Assembly (NCBI RefSeq): GCF_905147365.1
Contig: NC_056409.1
Span: 7,011,001-7,075,000 of the forward strand
Direction: 5' to 3'
Length of the DNA stretch: 64,000 bases
Source of the DNA: Aricia agestis
Lineage: Eukaryota; Arthropoda; Insecta; Lepidoptera; Lycaenidae
Of this stretch, positions 21,947 through 32,500 are shown piece after piece. The translations under genes were made by a program, and so were the position numbers. The notes under the pieces were generated by a model that saw nothing but the letters and a program-made list of their open reading frames with translations, searched no databases and was not told where the DNA came from. Within the stretch, counting starts at the first letter, position 1; every line of letters starts with the position of its first letter.

Positions 21947-22573
21947 AACCTATCAATGATAAATAGTTTATGGGTAAAGTTGTGTAATTGGGGGGCTAAA
22001 TAAGCTTTAAAATTTGGCATAATATATAAAGTTTAACATACAAAAATGAAGTACTTATTGTTTGCACACTGCACAGCTGTATTGATTTAAGGGGTACCAG
22101 GGTTTTTTTATAAAAGCTTTTGACACCAATTTTGTTGACATCGCGCGCTATAAACTGAAGTCCACGCGGACGAAGTCGCGGGCAACAGCTAGTATTTTAT
22201 AAGAAATCATTTGACCTTTCATTTAAAACAATTTATTTTCCAATCAAAATATTTCATTAAATGTTATTTCATTTAATATACATATTCCAATTAAAATATT
22301 ATTTGTAATGAAATAATATAAAGTTTTTTGTCTCTACTCTGTCGTGAAAACTTTCCGAACATGGCTTTCGCGATATAGTTACGTTAAAATTAAAAAAAAA
22401 ACTAGAACGCCCACTTTGACCCATCTTCGTCAAGGGTCGTTTTGAGCGAAAATGATGACGTCATGAGTGACGTCATAGCCGCGATTTAGACGACCCCGGT
22501 CGCCAAAGGGAACGGCAGAAGGGGACGTTTTGAGCGTTTTGGTCAAAATTAACGTCATCTGGAACGTAGCCCA

Positions 22574-22740
22574 TGATGTTTTAAAATATTTTTTTCAAAT
22601 ATTTTACTAAAGGTCGGTAGAATTGATATAGGCCTGAAACTCGTGGGATCCGATTTAGTTCCGGCTTTGAATAAAGGAACAATCTTGCTATGCTTCATTA
22701 AGTCAGGAAAAACGCCATTTTTTATACAGTCATTGTTAGT
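22574..22740 (-). pseudogene. LINE reverse-transcriptase fragment (finger region)
   Basis: The minus-strand translation has no stop across more than 50 codons and reads NGVFPDLMKHSKIVPLFKAG then TKSDPTSFRPISILPTFSKI then FEK. The pattern K-x-x-x-I/V-P-L-F-K-x-G followed by FRPIS-x-LP-x-x-SK is the opening of the RT domain in LINE ORF2 proteins. The catalytic YADD region is absent. The fragment is cut at 22574 by the inverted-end block. Confidence 0.85.
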
Positions 22741-22805
22741 AAAAGTAGCCTATGTTACTCTCTATCCTTTCAACTAAGTCGATGCCAAAAAAAAAGTCAA
22801 TTGGT

Positions 22806-23285
22806 TTTTTTTTTTATCAAATAAGGGGGCAAACGAGCAAACGGGTCGCCTGATGAAAAGCAACTACCGTCGCCCATGGACACTCGCAACATCAGAAGAG
22901 CTGCAGGTGCGTTGCCGGCCTTTTAAGAGGGAATACGCTCTTTTCTTGAAGGTTTGCAGGTCGTATAGGTCCGGAAATACTGCTGGTGACAGTTTGTTCC
23001 AGAGTTTTACAGTGCGCGGCAGAAAGTTACGCGAGAAACGCACGGTGGAAGACTGCCACTCATCAAGGTAATGAGGACGGTATATTTTTTGCGTGGGACG
23101 ATGGCGAAAAGTTGCAGGTGGTATGATTCCGAACAGTTCCTCAGAGCACTCCCCGTGATACAACCGATAGAGGATGCAGAGTGAAGCTACATCTCAGCGT
23201 TATTCCAAGGGGTCAAAGCTGTTTGAAACACTATGGCAGTCAACAATTCGAGCGGCCCTTCGTTGGATACGATCCGATTATGTTA
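22806..23285 (-). mobile_element. LINE 3' end with coding tail (minus strand)
   Basis: The poly-T start at 22806-22816 is the A-tail of a minus-strand insertion. Next come the 3' UTR block shared with all LINE-tailed SINEs here and the C-terminal coding region. Upstream codons read DRIQRRAARIVD and then, past two in-frame stops, DVASLCILYRLYHGE, so the fragment reaches about 23285. It provides the reference for the tails at 12000-12165, 12217, 15395, 44790, 56641 and 63688. Confidence 0.8.
22864..23163 (-). pseudogene. C-terminal tail of a jockey-like LINE reverse transcriptase
   Basis: The 99 residues include YHGECSEELFGIIP, FRHRPTQKIYRPHYLDEW, TVRFSRNFLPRTVKLWNKLS and FKKRAYSLLKGRQRTC. The order HYLDxW, SxxVRFSRxFLPRTxxLWNxLP, FKxxxYxxLKGRQR is the familiar end of many lepidopteran LINE polymerase proteins, after the RT catalytic core. 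In-frame stops upstream show it is dead. Product class is secure; the exact clade is inferred. Confidence 0.85.
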
Positions 23286-23660
23286 AAGTCGCTACAAAAA
23301 GCAAGTTCAGACTTCAGAAATAAACTTAAAAAAAAGACAAAATGTATGACCAACGGAAGAAAGTTGTCAGTTTATTTAAATAATGCTCCTTTGGAATACA
23401 GTGTCCTATCACAGAAATACATGGAGAATAATATAAAACACGTCTCATCTGATAGTTTTGACCCCCAATAAAATCGATGTTATTTCTGTGAGTTGTATTT
23501 GTTCGAATGTCGTGCTACTAACTAATAATAACGGTGAACAAACTTGTAATATTTCATGAGAACTAATGTGTCTAGACGTCGACGAAATGAATCGCATTTC
23601 AAATTATTGATTTGATTTTGAACAAAAACTACTGATTTCGTGGCATTCAACCTTTTTATG
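23286..23660. other. Open frame of unknown origin next to the LINE
   Basis: A plus-strand frame running to 23471 reads KASSDFRNKLKKKTKCMTNG and ends DSFDPQ. It starts inside the antisense of the LINE, so its true extent is at most about 23273-23471. No known domain. It is lysine-rich and could be part of another element. Confidence 0.25.
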
Positions 23661-24660
23661 TACGGGCTACACACACGATTAGTCTTGTCGCGAGCCGCAA
23701 TTGATGAAAAACGCGGTGCGGCACCGCAACAGTTGCGGTGTCCGTCTCACCGGATTACCAGCCACACGGTGAGTTCGGCACCGCAACGTTTTGCAGCACT
23801 GTAGCAGGGACGGACTCGAGCTCCCCGCGTCGCCTCGTCTCGATTCCGGTGCGCGTGCGGTGCAATGCCGAAGCGCACTGGATGGCGCCGTGTGCCATAC
23901 CATCCATTTTTATATGTAGGACGCCGGAGCGGCACCGGTCAGGCGCCGTACCGCCGCCGCACCGCATCGTGTGGCATGGTACTTATTTAAGGGTAAAAAT
24001 TGCGGTTGTTTAAAATTAGGCGCTTTGCAGACGACGGGGCGGGGCGGGCCGGTCAGTTTCGCCGCGTACGCCCGTCGATGTCTGCAGCTGCCCGCGCCGC
24101 GTACACAAAGCACACGCCGTCTGCGTTAATGCATGTTAACTGGTTTGTGTGATCCACGGCGGGCAGCCCCGAACATGCGCCGCCAGTGCCCGCCGGACAT
24201 CTGCGAAGCGGTCTTTTGCGAAATGGACCGGCCCGAAATTTAATTTATCAACTTTTTGTTGTAAAATAGTTTTTGTTCAACAAAATAAAAATAGTAACGC
24301 GATAACACACTACACGAATTCTAGCTTTCAAGTTCCGCACACGGCACAACACTACACTACAGGCGTCCGAGACGCGGGGTGCGGTCGGCGGGGGGGATTG
24401 CCCCCAACCTTCGTCTCAGGCCCCAACTGCATTTAACTCGCGCGCTAACAATAATTATAGTTACCTTATAATTATATTTCTTTATTCAGCGCGTGCGTGC
24501 ACTATTTTGCCGGTGGGCAAGATATCCAAAAATGTTTACAACCACGCGGCCCGCGTGAATCGTGATTGTAAACCTTTTCGGAAGTCGTGTTCCGGGCCAC
24601 TAACAAATCCCGTCGGGCTGCATGCGGCCCGCAAACCGCAGATTGAGTATAGCTGTTTTA
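23661..24660. other. CpG-rich block, no gene assigned
   Basis: About 1 kb is clearly GC- and CpG-richer than the surroundings. It has repeated GCACCGCAAC and GCGGTGC words in both orientations (23700-23980) and CAGACGACGGGGCGGGG (about 24029). The ends GCTACACACACGAT and ATCGTGTGGC are weakly inverted, suggesting a hAT-like MITE. Many overlapping frames exist on both strands because of the base composition. None has domain support. A promoter or CpG island cannot be excluded. Confidence 0.4.
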
Positions 24661-24786
24661 AAATACTGGATGGATTATTATAGTTCATACAATGAACAGT
24701 ACAGTTACCTGAATTAAAACTGAAAAATAATTAATAATTATTATAAATATTGTTTCATTTGGAATGCGTGGAAAGCAGCCATTCTA

Positions 24787-24946
24787 ACGGCCGTTCCCAA
24801 TATTTGATCTATCTCTGGTTTTGCCCTACTAGAGATAGGAATAGCTCACATTAGACATTAGAGACATATATTTTATGTCAATTGTGAGCTATTACTATCT
24901 CTAGTAGGGCAAAACCAGAGATAGATCAAATATTGGGAACGGCCGT
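24787..24946. mobile_element. Perfect 52-bp-arm foldback MITE
   Basis: Positions 24787-24838 (ACGGCCGTTCCCAATATTTG onward) are exactly complementary to 24895-24946. After one mismatch the pairing continues with AATAGCTCACA. The loop is about 30 nt and AT-rich. The perfect arms suggest a recent insertion or gene conversion between arms. Confidence 0.85.
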
Positions 24947-24949
24947 AAG

Positions 24950-26300
24950 TGGACTGCTCATGTGACAGTGGTTAGCTATCTTATTCACCTATAGATTGTG
25001 CGATTAAAAAATACATAATATTATGTGATAAGGAAAAAGAAAACAAATATTGGAATAAAACATCAATTTATTCAAGAAATGAAACCCTATGGTCATTGTC
25101 ATATTGTATGGAGCACTCCATAGTCTTAAACTACTTACACTAAAGTACTTCAGTACTGTTGGTTACAACTTACATCTTTGTATAATTACAATGTTCCCTT
25201 TGGATTGCTCGCGATCAGTGTATAATTCAAAATGGAATGTTGATATTATATTCCTTAATAACTTGGGTGATCCTCATACACTGATGTAAAGGCCCGTGCG
25301 CACAATTATTGATAGAAACATCTTCGCATCGCACTACTTGCCATGTAACTTGTGATTATATACTCTCGCATACGCAAAATTATGTATATTTTTCCACAAT
25401 ACTATATAAATACACGTTATACACGTTTTGTGTAAAAGTAGACTCTAATTTTACGTATCCTAGAGTGGATAATCCTGCGAATGTGTCTGAAAATTTCTGT
25501 CGACCGTGGCGCGGGATATTTACGTATGTGAGAAAATACTTCTTCTAAATGTTTCACTTACTACAAAACGGTAGTACTTAATGTTGTATTTAAAAGGGAC
25601 TTTGTAACCCTAACATCTTCACTCGCCAAATCTTGACTATTTCTAATCTGTTGTATAAAATAAATACTTATACATTGAAGTAATATGCAAAATATAATTA
25701 TTATTATACTCAAATAGAGCCAACGTCAGGAGAAAGGCCTTATATTTGAAAATAAAAGGTAGTGGTACGATTTTATACAGTTGATGCTCACATTATTGTG
25801 TTATAGAAGTCAGTGGCGTTGGGCAAAAACTATCTATTAGTAGAAATAATATTGTTACAAACAAAATTTGATCGCTTGTGTGGATGTTTATTTTCCCTTT
25901 TCTATTTGATATTTTTATTCTGCTTAAAGAGACATTATTTAGTTACGGTACTCAAAAAATTAAATTGGAGCGTATAGCGGCCTTTAAAAACTGCCACTAT
26001 TTTGTAAAATTGACTGTGCTAAAGTTGAATAGAATTATTCTAGTTTTATTGTTTAATCCACTGAATCACAAAATAATACATGATAAAATGTGGTCGGCCT
26101 TAGCAAGAATTTAAACAGGCAGGTTTTTTCTCCATCGAGCATTCTCGCGAATAAAAAAAAAGTAAATTGTAATACGCTTAAAGCTTACAGTGAATAAGCT
26201 ACACAACATTTTATCATACGTGGAAAACTTTCCTTGATGGACAAGAACACATATTATACCCTATAAAATATTCATTGTGTAAATATTTTGAGAACATTGT
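24950..26300. other. Intergenic stretch 3' of CPSF6, no gene seen
   Basis: AT-rich. Frames at 25089-25289, 25309-25548 and 25878-26114 lack any known domain and have AT-driven composition. No repeat border was recognised. Confidence 0.45.
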
Positions 26301-26308
26301 GTAGCATA

Positions 26309-26314
26309 TTTATT
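26309..26314 (-). terminator. Candidate CPSF6 polyadenylation signal
   Basis: TTTATT on the plus strand is AATAAA on the minus strand, 89 nt past the CPSF6 stop codon. Cleavage would be expected some 10-30 nt further down, near 26280-26300. AT-rich DNA gives many chance matches, so other signals may be used. Confidence 0.4.
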
Positions 26315-26402
26315 GCATAACATCTTAATTTATTAGTAAGAGGTTGCTCCTGAGTTGTTTGGTTTGCATATGATTGAGATACAAAGCACGTTAGTTGGCG
26401 CC

Positions 26403-26592
26403 CTAGTGTCTAGCGTCTCGGCGGTGGTCGCGGTCCCTGTCGCGGTCGCGGTCGCGGTCGCCGGCGGCGGTGTCGCGGTCGCGCCGCTCGCGGTACCGCT
26501 CGTCGTAGTACGGCGCTGCGCTCGCCCTCTTAGCGACGGTGGGGTCCGCCGCACCCGCGTCGGCTACCGCCTCCACTGGTGATTTGCGTGCT
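26403..26592 (-). CDS. CPSF6: CPSF6 coding exon 14 (residues 627-689, stop TAG)
   Basis: After the TATTTCAG acceptor it encodes ARKSPVEAVADAGAADPTVA, then APYYDERYRERRDRD and a run of DR pairs, ending RRDARH and TAG at 26405-26403. A longer frame in another register over the same DNA is a shadow caused by GAC/CGC repeats. Confidence 0.9.
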
Positions 26593-29500
26593 CTGAAATA
26601 TTTTTTTTTTGTGACTATTTTTCAATATTGTCCTACCTACTTGTTGACCTAAAAAAATAACCTCATTCTATAAAAAACGACATAAACAGCTGTTGATATC
26701 ACACTTTCTCGCTTACAAGCAGTTTGTGTGAATGTGGTGAAGATTTTCTGCCCAAGCAACATTTTGATTGTGTGTGTGAACACAATTTGTGGTGTTCACA
26801 CACAAAAAGGGCAAACTTAGTAAACTACATACAGTCCTCTTCGCAAATACTGTATCAATTAGGAGGAAAATGTGGCCTGTGTAAATAAAAGAGGCTAAAT
26901 TGTAACTATACCATATAGGTGAAAAGTCGTTCATTAGCTTATCGAGAGGATGTGACACATCACAGTTACTATCGTTTGCCTTTATAACAAATTATTTTAC
27001 ACAAAAGTATTTACTTTTACAATAAATTATTTTACACTTAAAGATGTCAAAACTTTTAACGGTAGAACTTTGCGAGACTTGTAATTTTTTATACCGCAAT
27101 CAAAATAACGAGACACAGAACTTTGTACTTTTGATAATTTATATGAAGTGTTGTGGTTTTGCCGTTTGAACTTTACAAGTTATGTTTTTAATGGATCTAA
27201 AGCTGATCGCACGTTTGTCAGCACCGTACGCGCCATACGCGCACGGCCGTAGCTAGAGGGGGGGGGGCATTGGAGGGCAATGCCCTACCCTAAAATCATA
27301 ATGCCTACCTTAAAAATACCAAAACCCAAGAAAATCAATCAATTGTGATTATTTTTTTACTTCTGCCCTACCTGTAACCAATGCTGCCCTACCTCAAATC
27401 AGACTCTAGCTACAGCTCTGCGTACGCGTCGCACGCACCGCATAATACACGAAATGCGGCGCGTTCGGCGCGTGCGTGCTGATAAATGTGTGCTAACCTT
27501 ACTGACCTTTCCTCCCGACTGTGTCCTCTGTTGTAGTGATCGGCACGTTCACGGTCCCTCGACCTCGACCTGTCCCTCTCACGCTCGCGGTAATCTCTGT
27601 AGTAACTGTAACAGAACATGATCCACATGAAATTCATTGTCACACGCAGAACATACGCACACAGATAGCCTCACTTAACTTTGAGGGGCAAGTAGGTCGA
27701 TTCTGGTACGCAATGTTACAATAATACAGTTTCAATACGGGTCCAATACAATTTCCTTATAAGAAAACTAGGTATTTTCATAAAATATATTGTTGTTGTT
27801 TGATAGGATCCGCACTGAACCAAAGCTGTATTAGTGTTTAATTCAACGAGCAGAGTTATACAGGTTTCTACAAAGGCCGTATAGCGTACCTGTATAGCCC
27901 TGCTTTACGGGAGGTTATATCTTTACAGTAGGTACAGATCTTGCAATCTACGCGCGCGGCGCCCTTAGTTGTGTGAGTGACCATATCTATAAACGCGTAC
28001 ATGGCTCGCTCGCTACTGACTGCTCCGTCAGGTACGCACACTAACTAAAATACGAACATGTCTATTTACAATTACAACTACAAATAAAGGCTACGCGCGC
28101 TCGTAGATTGCAAGAACTATAATAGGTGATGACGTGCGTGTATTGTATCGATAAGGTGAAGCAAACGCAAGGCAAGCATCAGGCACGGGACTACTTATCG
28201 AAACTTACGCATCACGCTCGCGCTCACGGTCGCGATCTCTCGACCTTTCCCTGTATCTGCAAGCAAATATCAGGTTAACTGAGACGAATTATAATATTTA
28301 CTACCAACGAAACAAGTTTTGGGTATGCTATAAGTTTTCCCAATTCCTACTTGCAGTTACTCGGCAATTGAAAAAGACGTTTAATACATGTTGCATATTA
28401 AACGACTTTTTAAAAATTCTTTAACCCATCAAGCGGCCCGCGGCCGCTTAACAATCGAATATCTATTGTGTCTGTTATTCCCACGATCGATGTATTAAGC
28501 GCGTCAAAGCTAACACAGTAAAGGCCAAGCATAACTTAAAGATCGCTCGTCAAGACTAGAGTAGACAATCGGCGCATGTGTACACCATACAATATCTACC
28601 TACAAAGTATCGTAATCTACATATAGGTCAGTTAACTAAAGCTGGCACGTTCACAGTACTCACACTTATGCAATTTCACTATACAGTATGTTTAAAAAAA
28701 AATGACTTTGTAGGTAGACTAGCGTTAGTTTTAAGTAAAATAGGTGCGTTGTAAATAAATAAAAACATTGCATACTATTTCACCCCAAGAAGGGGCAACT
28801 TCACCACATTCAACTATTGCTAACTAAACAACTCTTATTGTAATATTTACTGGGTGGCGAATTGAACAAAAGGCTATAATAATAATAATAATACTATTTC
28901 ACGAGATTGTCCCGTTAAATTTCTGACCCCCAAATAGGTAAATAATCACACGCGCCGCGCGTGACTGACTTGTAACATCAAGCTGTATTTATAAACAGTA
29001 GCAAAAGAAAAACAATCACTGTCCCCTTCACGCTCATAAGATAGACCGCGTGCGAGAGAGTGACGGGCAAACTTTTCATGATGCACCACGACATCACGCC
29101 GCGCAAGATTCACAGACACTACACAAGCGCAATGTGTAAATGTGTTAATCGTGCCAGCTTTAGTTAACTGACCTGTACTAATAACAAGCCACTGACATAG
29201 CAAGATCACTGACCTACCAATAGAATGTCCCCGTGGGCGCACTTGCCCCACCAAAGAAATCTAAAAATCAAGCACTAAACATTTTTCTTTAAACGTCAGA
29301 CGATCTTGATATTGTGCGTGGCCTACTAAAAAAGATTCAGCGTATTGAAGGATCGCAGTCTTTGCTATGTAAATATATCTATCAATAAGGGTGTAAGAAT
29401 TGCACTTACCGGTCCCGCTCCTCCCTGTCGCGCGATCTGTCGCGGTATCTGGACGCGGACCGCTCGCGGCGTCGCGGCGCACGGTGATGCGTGCGAGCGT

Positions 29501-32500
29501 CCCGCTCTCGAGATCGCGAGCGCCGCCGCTCACCGCCGTACGACTTCGTCTCAACACCGTGTAGAGTGTCTTGGAGTGATGATATCAGTATCTTACATCT
29601 GTCGTCGTGGGCAACCTGTTAATTATTATAAAAAATATAAATTTAAATCACATTTTAAACCTTTACTAATAAAAATATCTTACAGCTGATATTAAACGGA
29701 AGATTATACGGAACTATCGCTATACAAAACACGTGAAGATACGCAAACTGAAAAAAAAACTGTCGTGCCTTCGTTTTGTCCTTGTCCGATACCATGAAAT
29801 GACTTGACATACACGAACAAATAACAAAACATTGCCGAACTAAAAGAAGGGTTATTTAGTTGCCAGCCTTAAAAAATTGGAGGGTAACAAAATTAATAGT
29901 ATGTATACCTTGCTCTGTTTAATGAGCGAGATGGCGGTAACTAGCGTTTCTATGGCGGACGCGTACTCTCCGGCGGCGGCGTCGCTGACCGCGCGGGCGA
30001 TGGCGCTCGACGACACGGTGCGGTTGCGGCCCATCACCTCCTCGAACTCCGCCTCGCTGATCGCGGGCATGTGGTGGGCGATCGGCGCGTGCGCGTGCGG
30101 CAAGGGGCGTGGCTCCGCACCACCGTAGCTCTGAACATAATAAATTGTAGATAATTTAATGATGATTAAATGTCAATATAATGCAGATTTTGACCGATAA
30201 TGTATGGGGCTTATGTCAAAATCTGCAATTCAAGTAATTAATGTTGGTCTCTGAGTGCGGCAGTTAGAGTCAGTTTACATTACAATTTTGTAAAACGCGT
30301 TGCACGATGCAAAGCGTTTTACAAAATTAGAGCCATTCAAAATTAGAACAGGCAGCCCAACACCGTGGGCGGCTTATGTGAGTTCAATGTGTATAATAAT
30401 AATAAATCTTTATTTTCTCTCAACAATCTAACTTAACGGCTAATTTACAAATTATAATACTGCATTACATTAGAAAGTGAGGAGCTGGTGTCTGAATTAG
30501 GCAGCAGCCTGTGTTACAGATCACCAGGACCCCAATTATACCGCGAACACATAAATAAGTACCTTCATGAAGTAAATAAATTTCAATTTAAATTATCTAA
30601 ACTGGTCTTCGCAAAGCAAAAGAGACAAACAATACAAATAAGCTATCCGACACATGAAGATTGTCAAACAGATCCTACAAAATATATCATAATGTTTACT
30701 TTTGAAATAATTAATTTAACCAATAGTTATCATAATTCATAGTTATACCTGTGGTGGTCGTCCGTAGGGTTGTCTAGCGCCGGGGGGCGGTCCCTGCGCG
30801 GGCGGCGGGCCGCCGTGAGCCGGGTGGCCATATGGACCGCCCGGACCTAACAAATATAATACAGATTATGTAGAACTTTTACACATCCAGACGACAACAA
30901 TATAACTGAAGAGATTTGTCATAACTCATAGTAGACACTAGACACAATTACCGGATGTAACAAAACTAAGTGATAATACATACTAATTAAGGATGTGTCT
31001 TTGTGTTCGTTATATTATAGAATTCCCTGTAAAAGTTGCAGCGCTGAAAGAACAACTTTTTTTGTGATTTGTATGAACATGCGCCCCTGCGTCATGAATT
31101 TGCCCTTACAAATCACGAAAAAAATTTGCTTTCGCTTTTTCTTACTTCTGCGGCTGAATCATGAATATTATAATATGTACTCAGTACCTCCTGTACTGTG
31201 TTGTATAGAACTAACTGTGTTTATAGATACCCGAGGAAATTGATTCCTAGGCAGTTCAAGGACCTAAGTCGTTTGGTTGGCTTATGTCAACTCAATGTTA
31301 GCTGTGATCGGTCGGATGAGTTTGACATAACGCGACCAAATTACTTTGGTCCGCCGTCTGCCTAGGAATAAACTTCTCTGATAGTACAACTTATCAGGCC
31401 AGATCTATATTATTATTGTTGCACAACTTACCTTAACTTCTGCGGCTGAATCATGAATATTATAATATGTACTCAGTACCTCCTGTACTGTGTTGTATAG
31501 AACTAACTGTGTTTATAGATACCCGAGGAAATTGATTCCTAGGCAGTTCAAGGACCTAAGTCGTTTGGTTGGCTTATGTCAACTCAATGTTAGCTGTGAT
31601 CGGTCGGATGAGTTTGACATAACGCGACCAAATTACTTTGGTCCGCCGTCTGCCTAGGAATAAACTTCTCTGATAGTACAACTTATCAGGCCAGATCTAT
31701 ATTATTATTGTTGCACAACTTACCTGGCGGCACAGCCTGCGGCGGCGGCTGCACGCCTGGCGCGGGCTGCACTGGCGGCTGCTGGTTGAAGAACGCCGGG
31801 TTCACGTGCGGCGCCGGCGCACCCGGTCCTACGCCTAACATACACAAATTACTCAAATGACGTTTGCAATGCATCAGACAGATAACGTGTAAGGGGGCCC
31901 GGCCCCTAGACGATTAATTTTAATGTGCAATATCATTGAACAATATTATTATTAAACAATTTATTTGACAATAAGATTGAAAAGCGGGCGCGTGCAATAT
32001 CTAACCTAGGCGGTCAATAATATTGCACAAGAGGAGACATGCACAATAACATTGATCGTCTAGGGGCCCGCTACGAAATAATATGAAGAATGTTTGTTTT
32101 TTCAATTGACACCTATTTTTACCCATTATTTTTAATTATTATTGCATAATATGTATTATTTTTAACATAACACACAAACGGCGCAAATTATATCTTCAAG
32201 TTTTATGAGCCAAATATGAAACATAATTTATATTGAGAGCGACAGAGATCAAAGCAGACTAAAACACATTTACCCACCCTAAGCATCTAAAACAGCGTTA
32301 CTCAACCTTCTTTATACTGGCCATAAACACGTCTTGGTCTTGGTGTCGGGGGCCGCACCCAAAATTATTTAGGAGCAAAAAGTAACGTTATTCAAATTAT
32401 CGATATAATAGTGAACATTTTTCACTACTTTCGCGACATATAATAATATAATATTATGATAAAGTAACTGCACTGTTTTTGTTAGGCAAAACAAAATATC

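Larger units (their letters stand above)
21188..22193. mobile_element. Composite element bounded by ~105-bp inverted arms with Helitron-like tips
   Basis: The left arm at 21188-21302 begins ACTAGCTGTTGCCCGCGACT. The right arm at 22089-22193 ends GTCGCGGGCAACAGCTAGT. Both include a TATAGCGCGCGGTGTCAACA block (or its reverse) and CCCTGGTA/TACCAGGG. The two tips look like Helitron 3' termini facing outward. Between them lie a hairpin (21302-21387), a (CTGT)n Helitron-like copy (21424-21650) and a MITE (21803-21946). Confidence 0.65.
19939..22575. mobile_element. 2.6-kb block with 25-bp inverted ends, a nest of other elements
   Basis: CATGCCCTACGTTCCAGATG (19939 onward) is complementary, with two mismatches, to the end of 22551-22575 (reading CATCTGGAACGTAGCCCATG in the plus strand). 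Both sides then show inverted GCGTTTTGAGCGTTTTG-like text. The block interrupts a minus-strand LINE and itself contains Helitron-like, SINE-like and foldback insertions. No transposase frame was seen. Confidence 0.5.

Noticed and set aside
23679..24436. Seven overlapping frames in the CpG-rich block
   Set aside because: High GC lowers stop frequency on both strands; none shows a domain or splice-consistent structure.
26355..26582. Plus-strand Val/Ala-rich frame and a minus-strand Thr/Ala-rich frame
   Set aside because: Both are out-of-frame readings of the GAC/CGC repeats in CPSF6 exon 14.
29261..29557. 98-codon minus-strand frame over CPSF6 exon 11
   Set aside because: Wrong frame; the conserved DDRCKILISSLQD codons lie in another frame of the same strand.
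29345..29689. 114-codon plus-strand frame
   Set aside because: Antisense of CPSF6 exon 11, which has splice sites and conserved residues on the minus strand.
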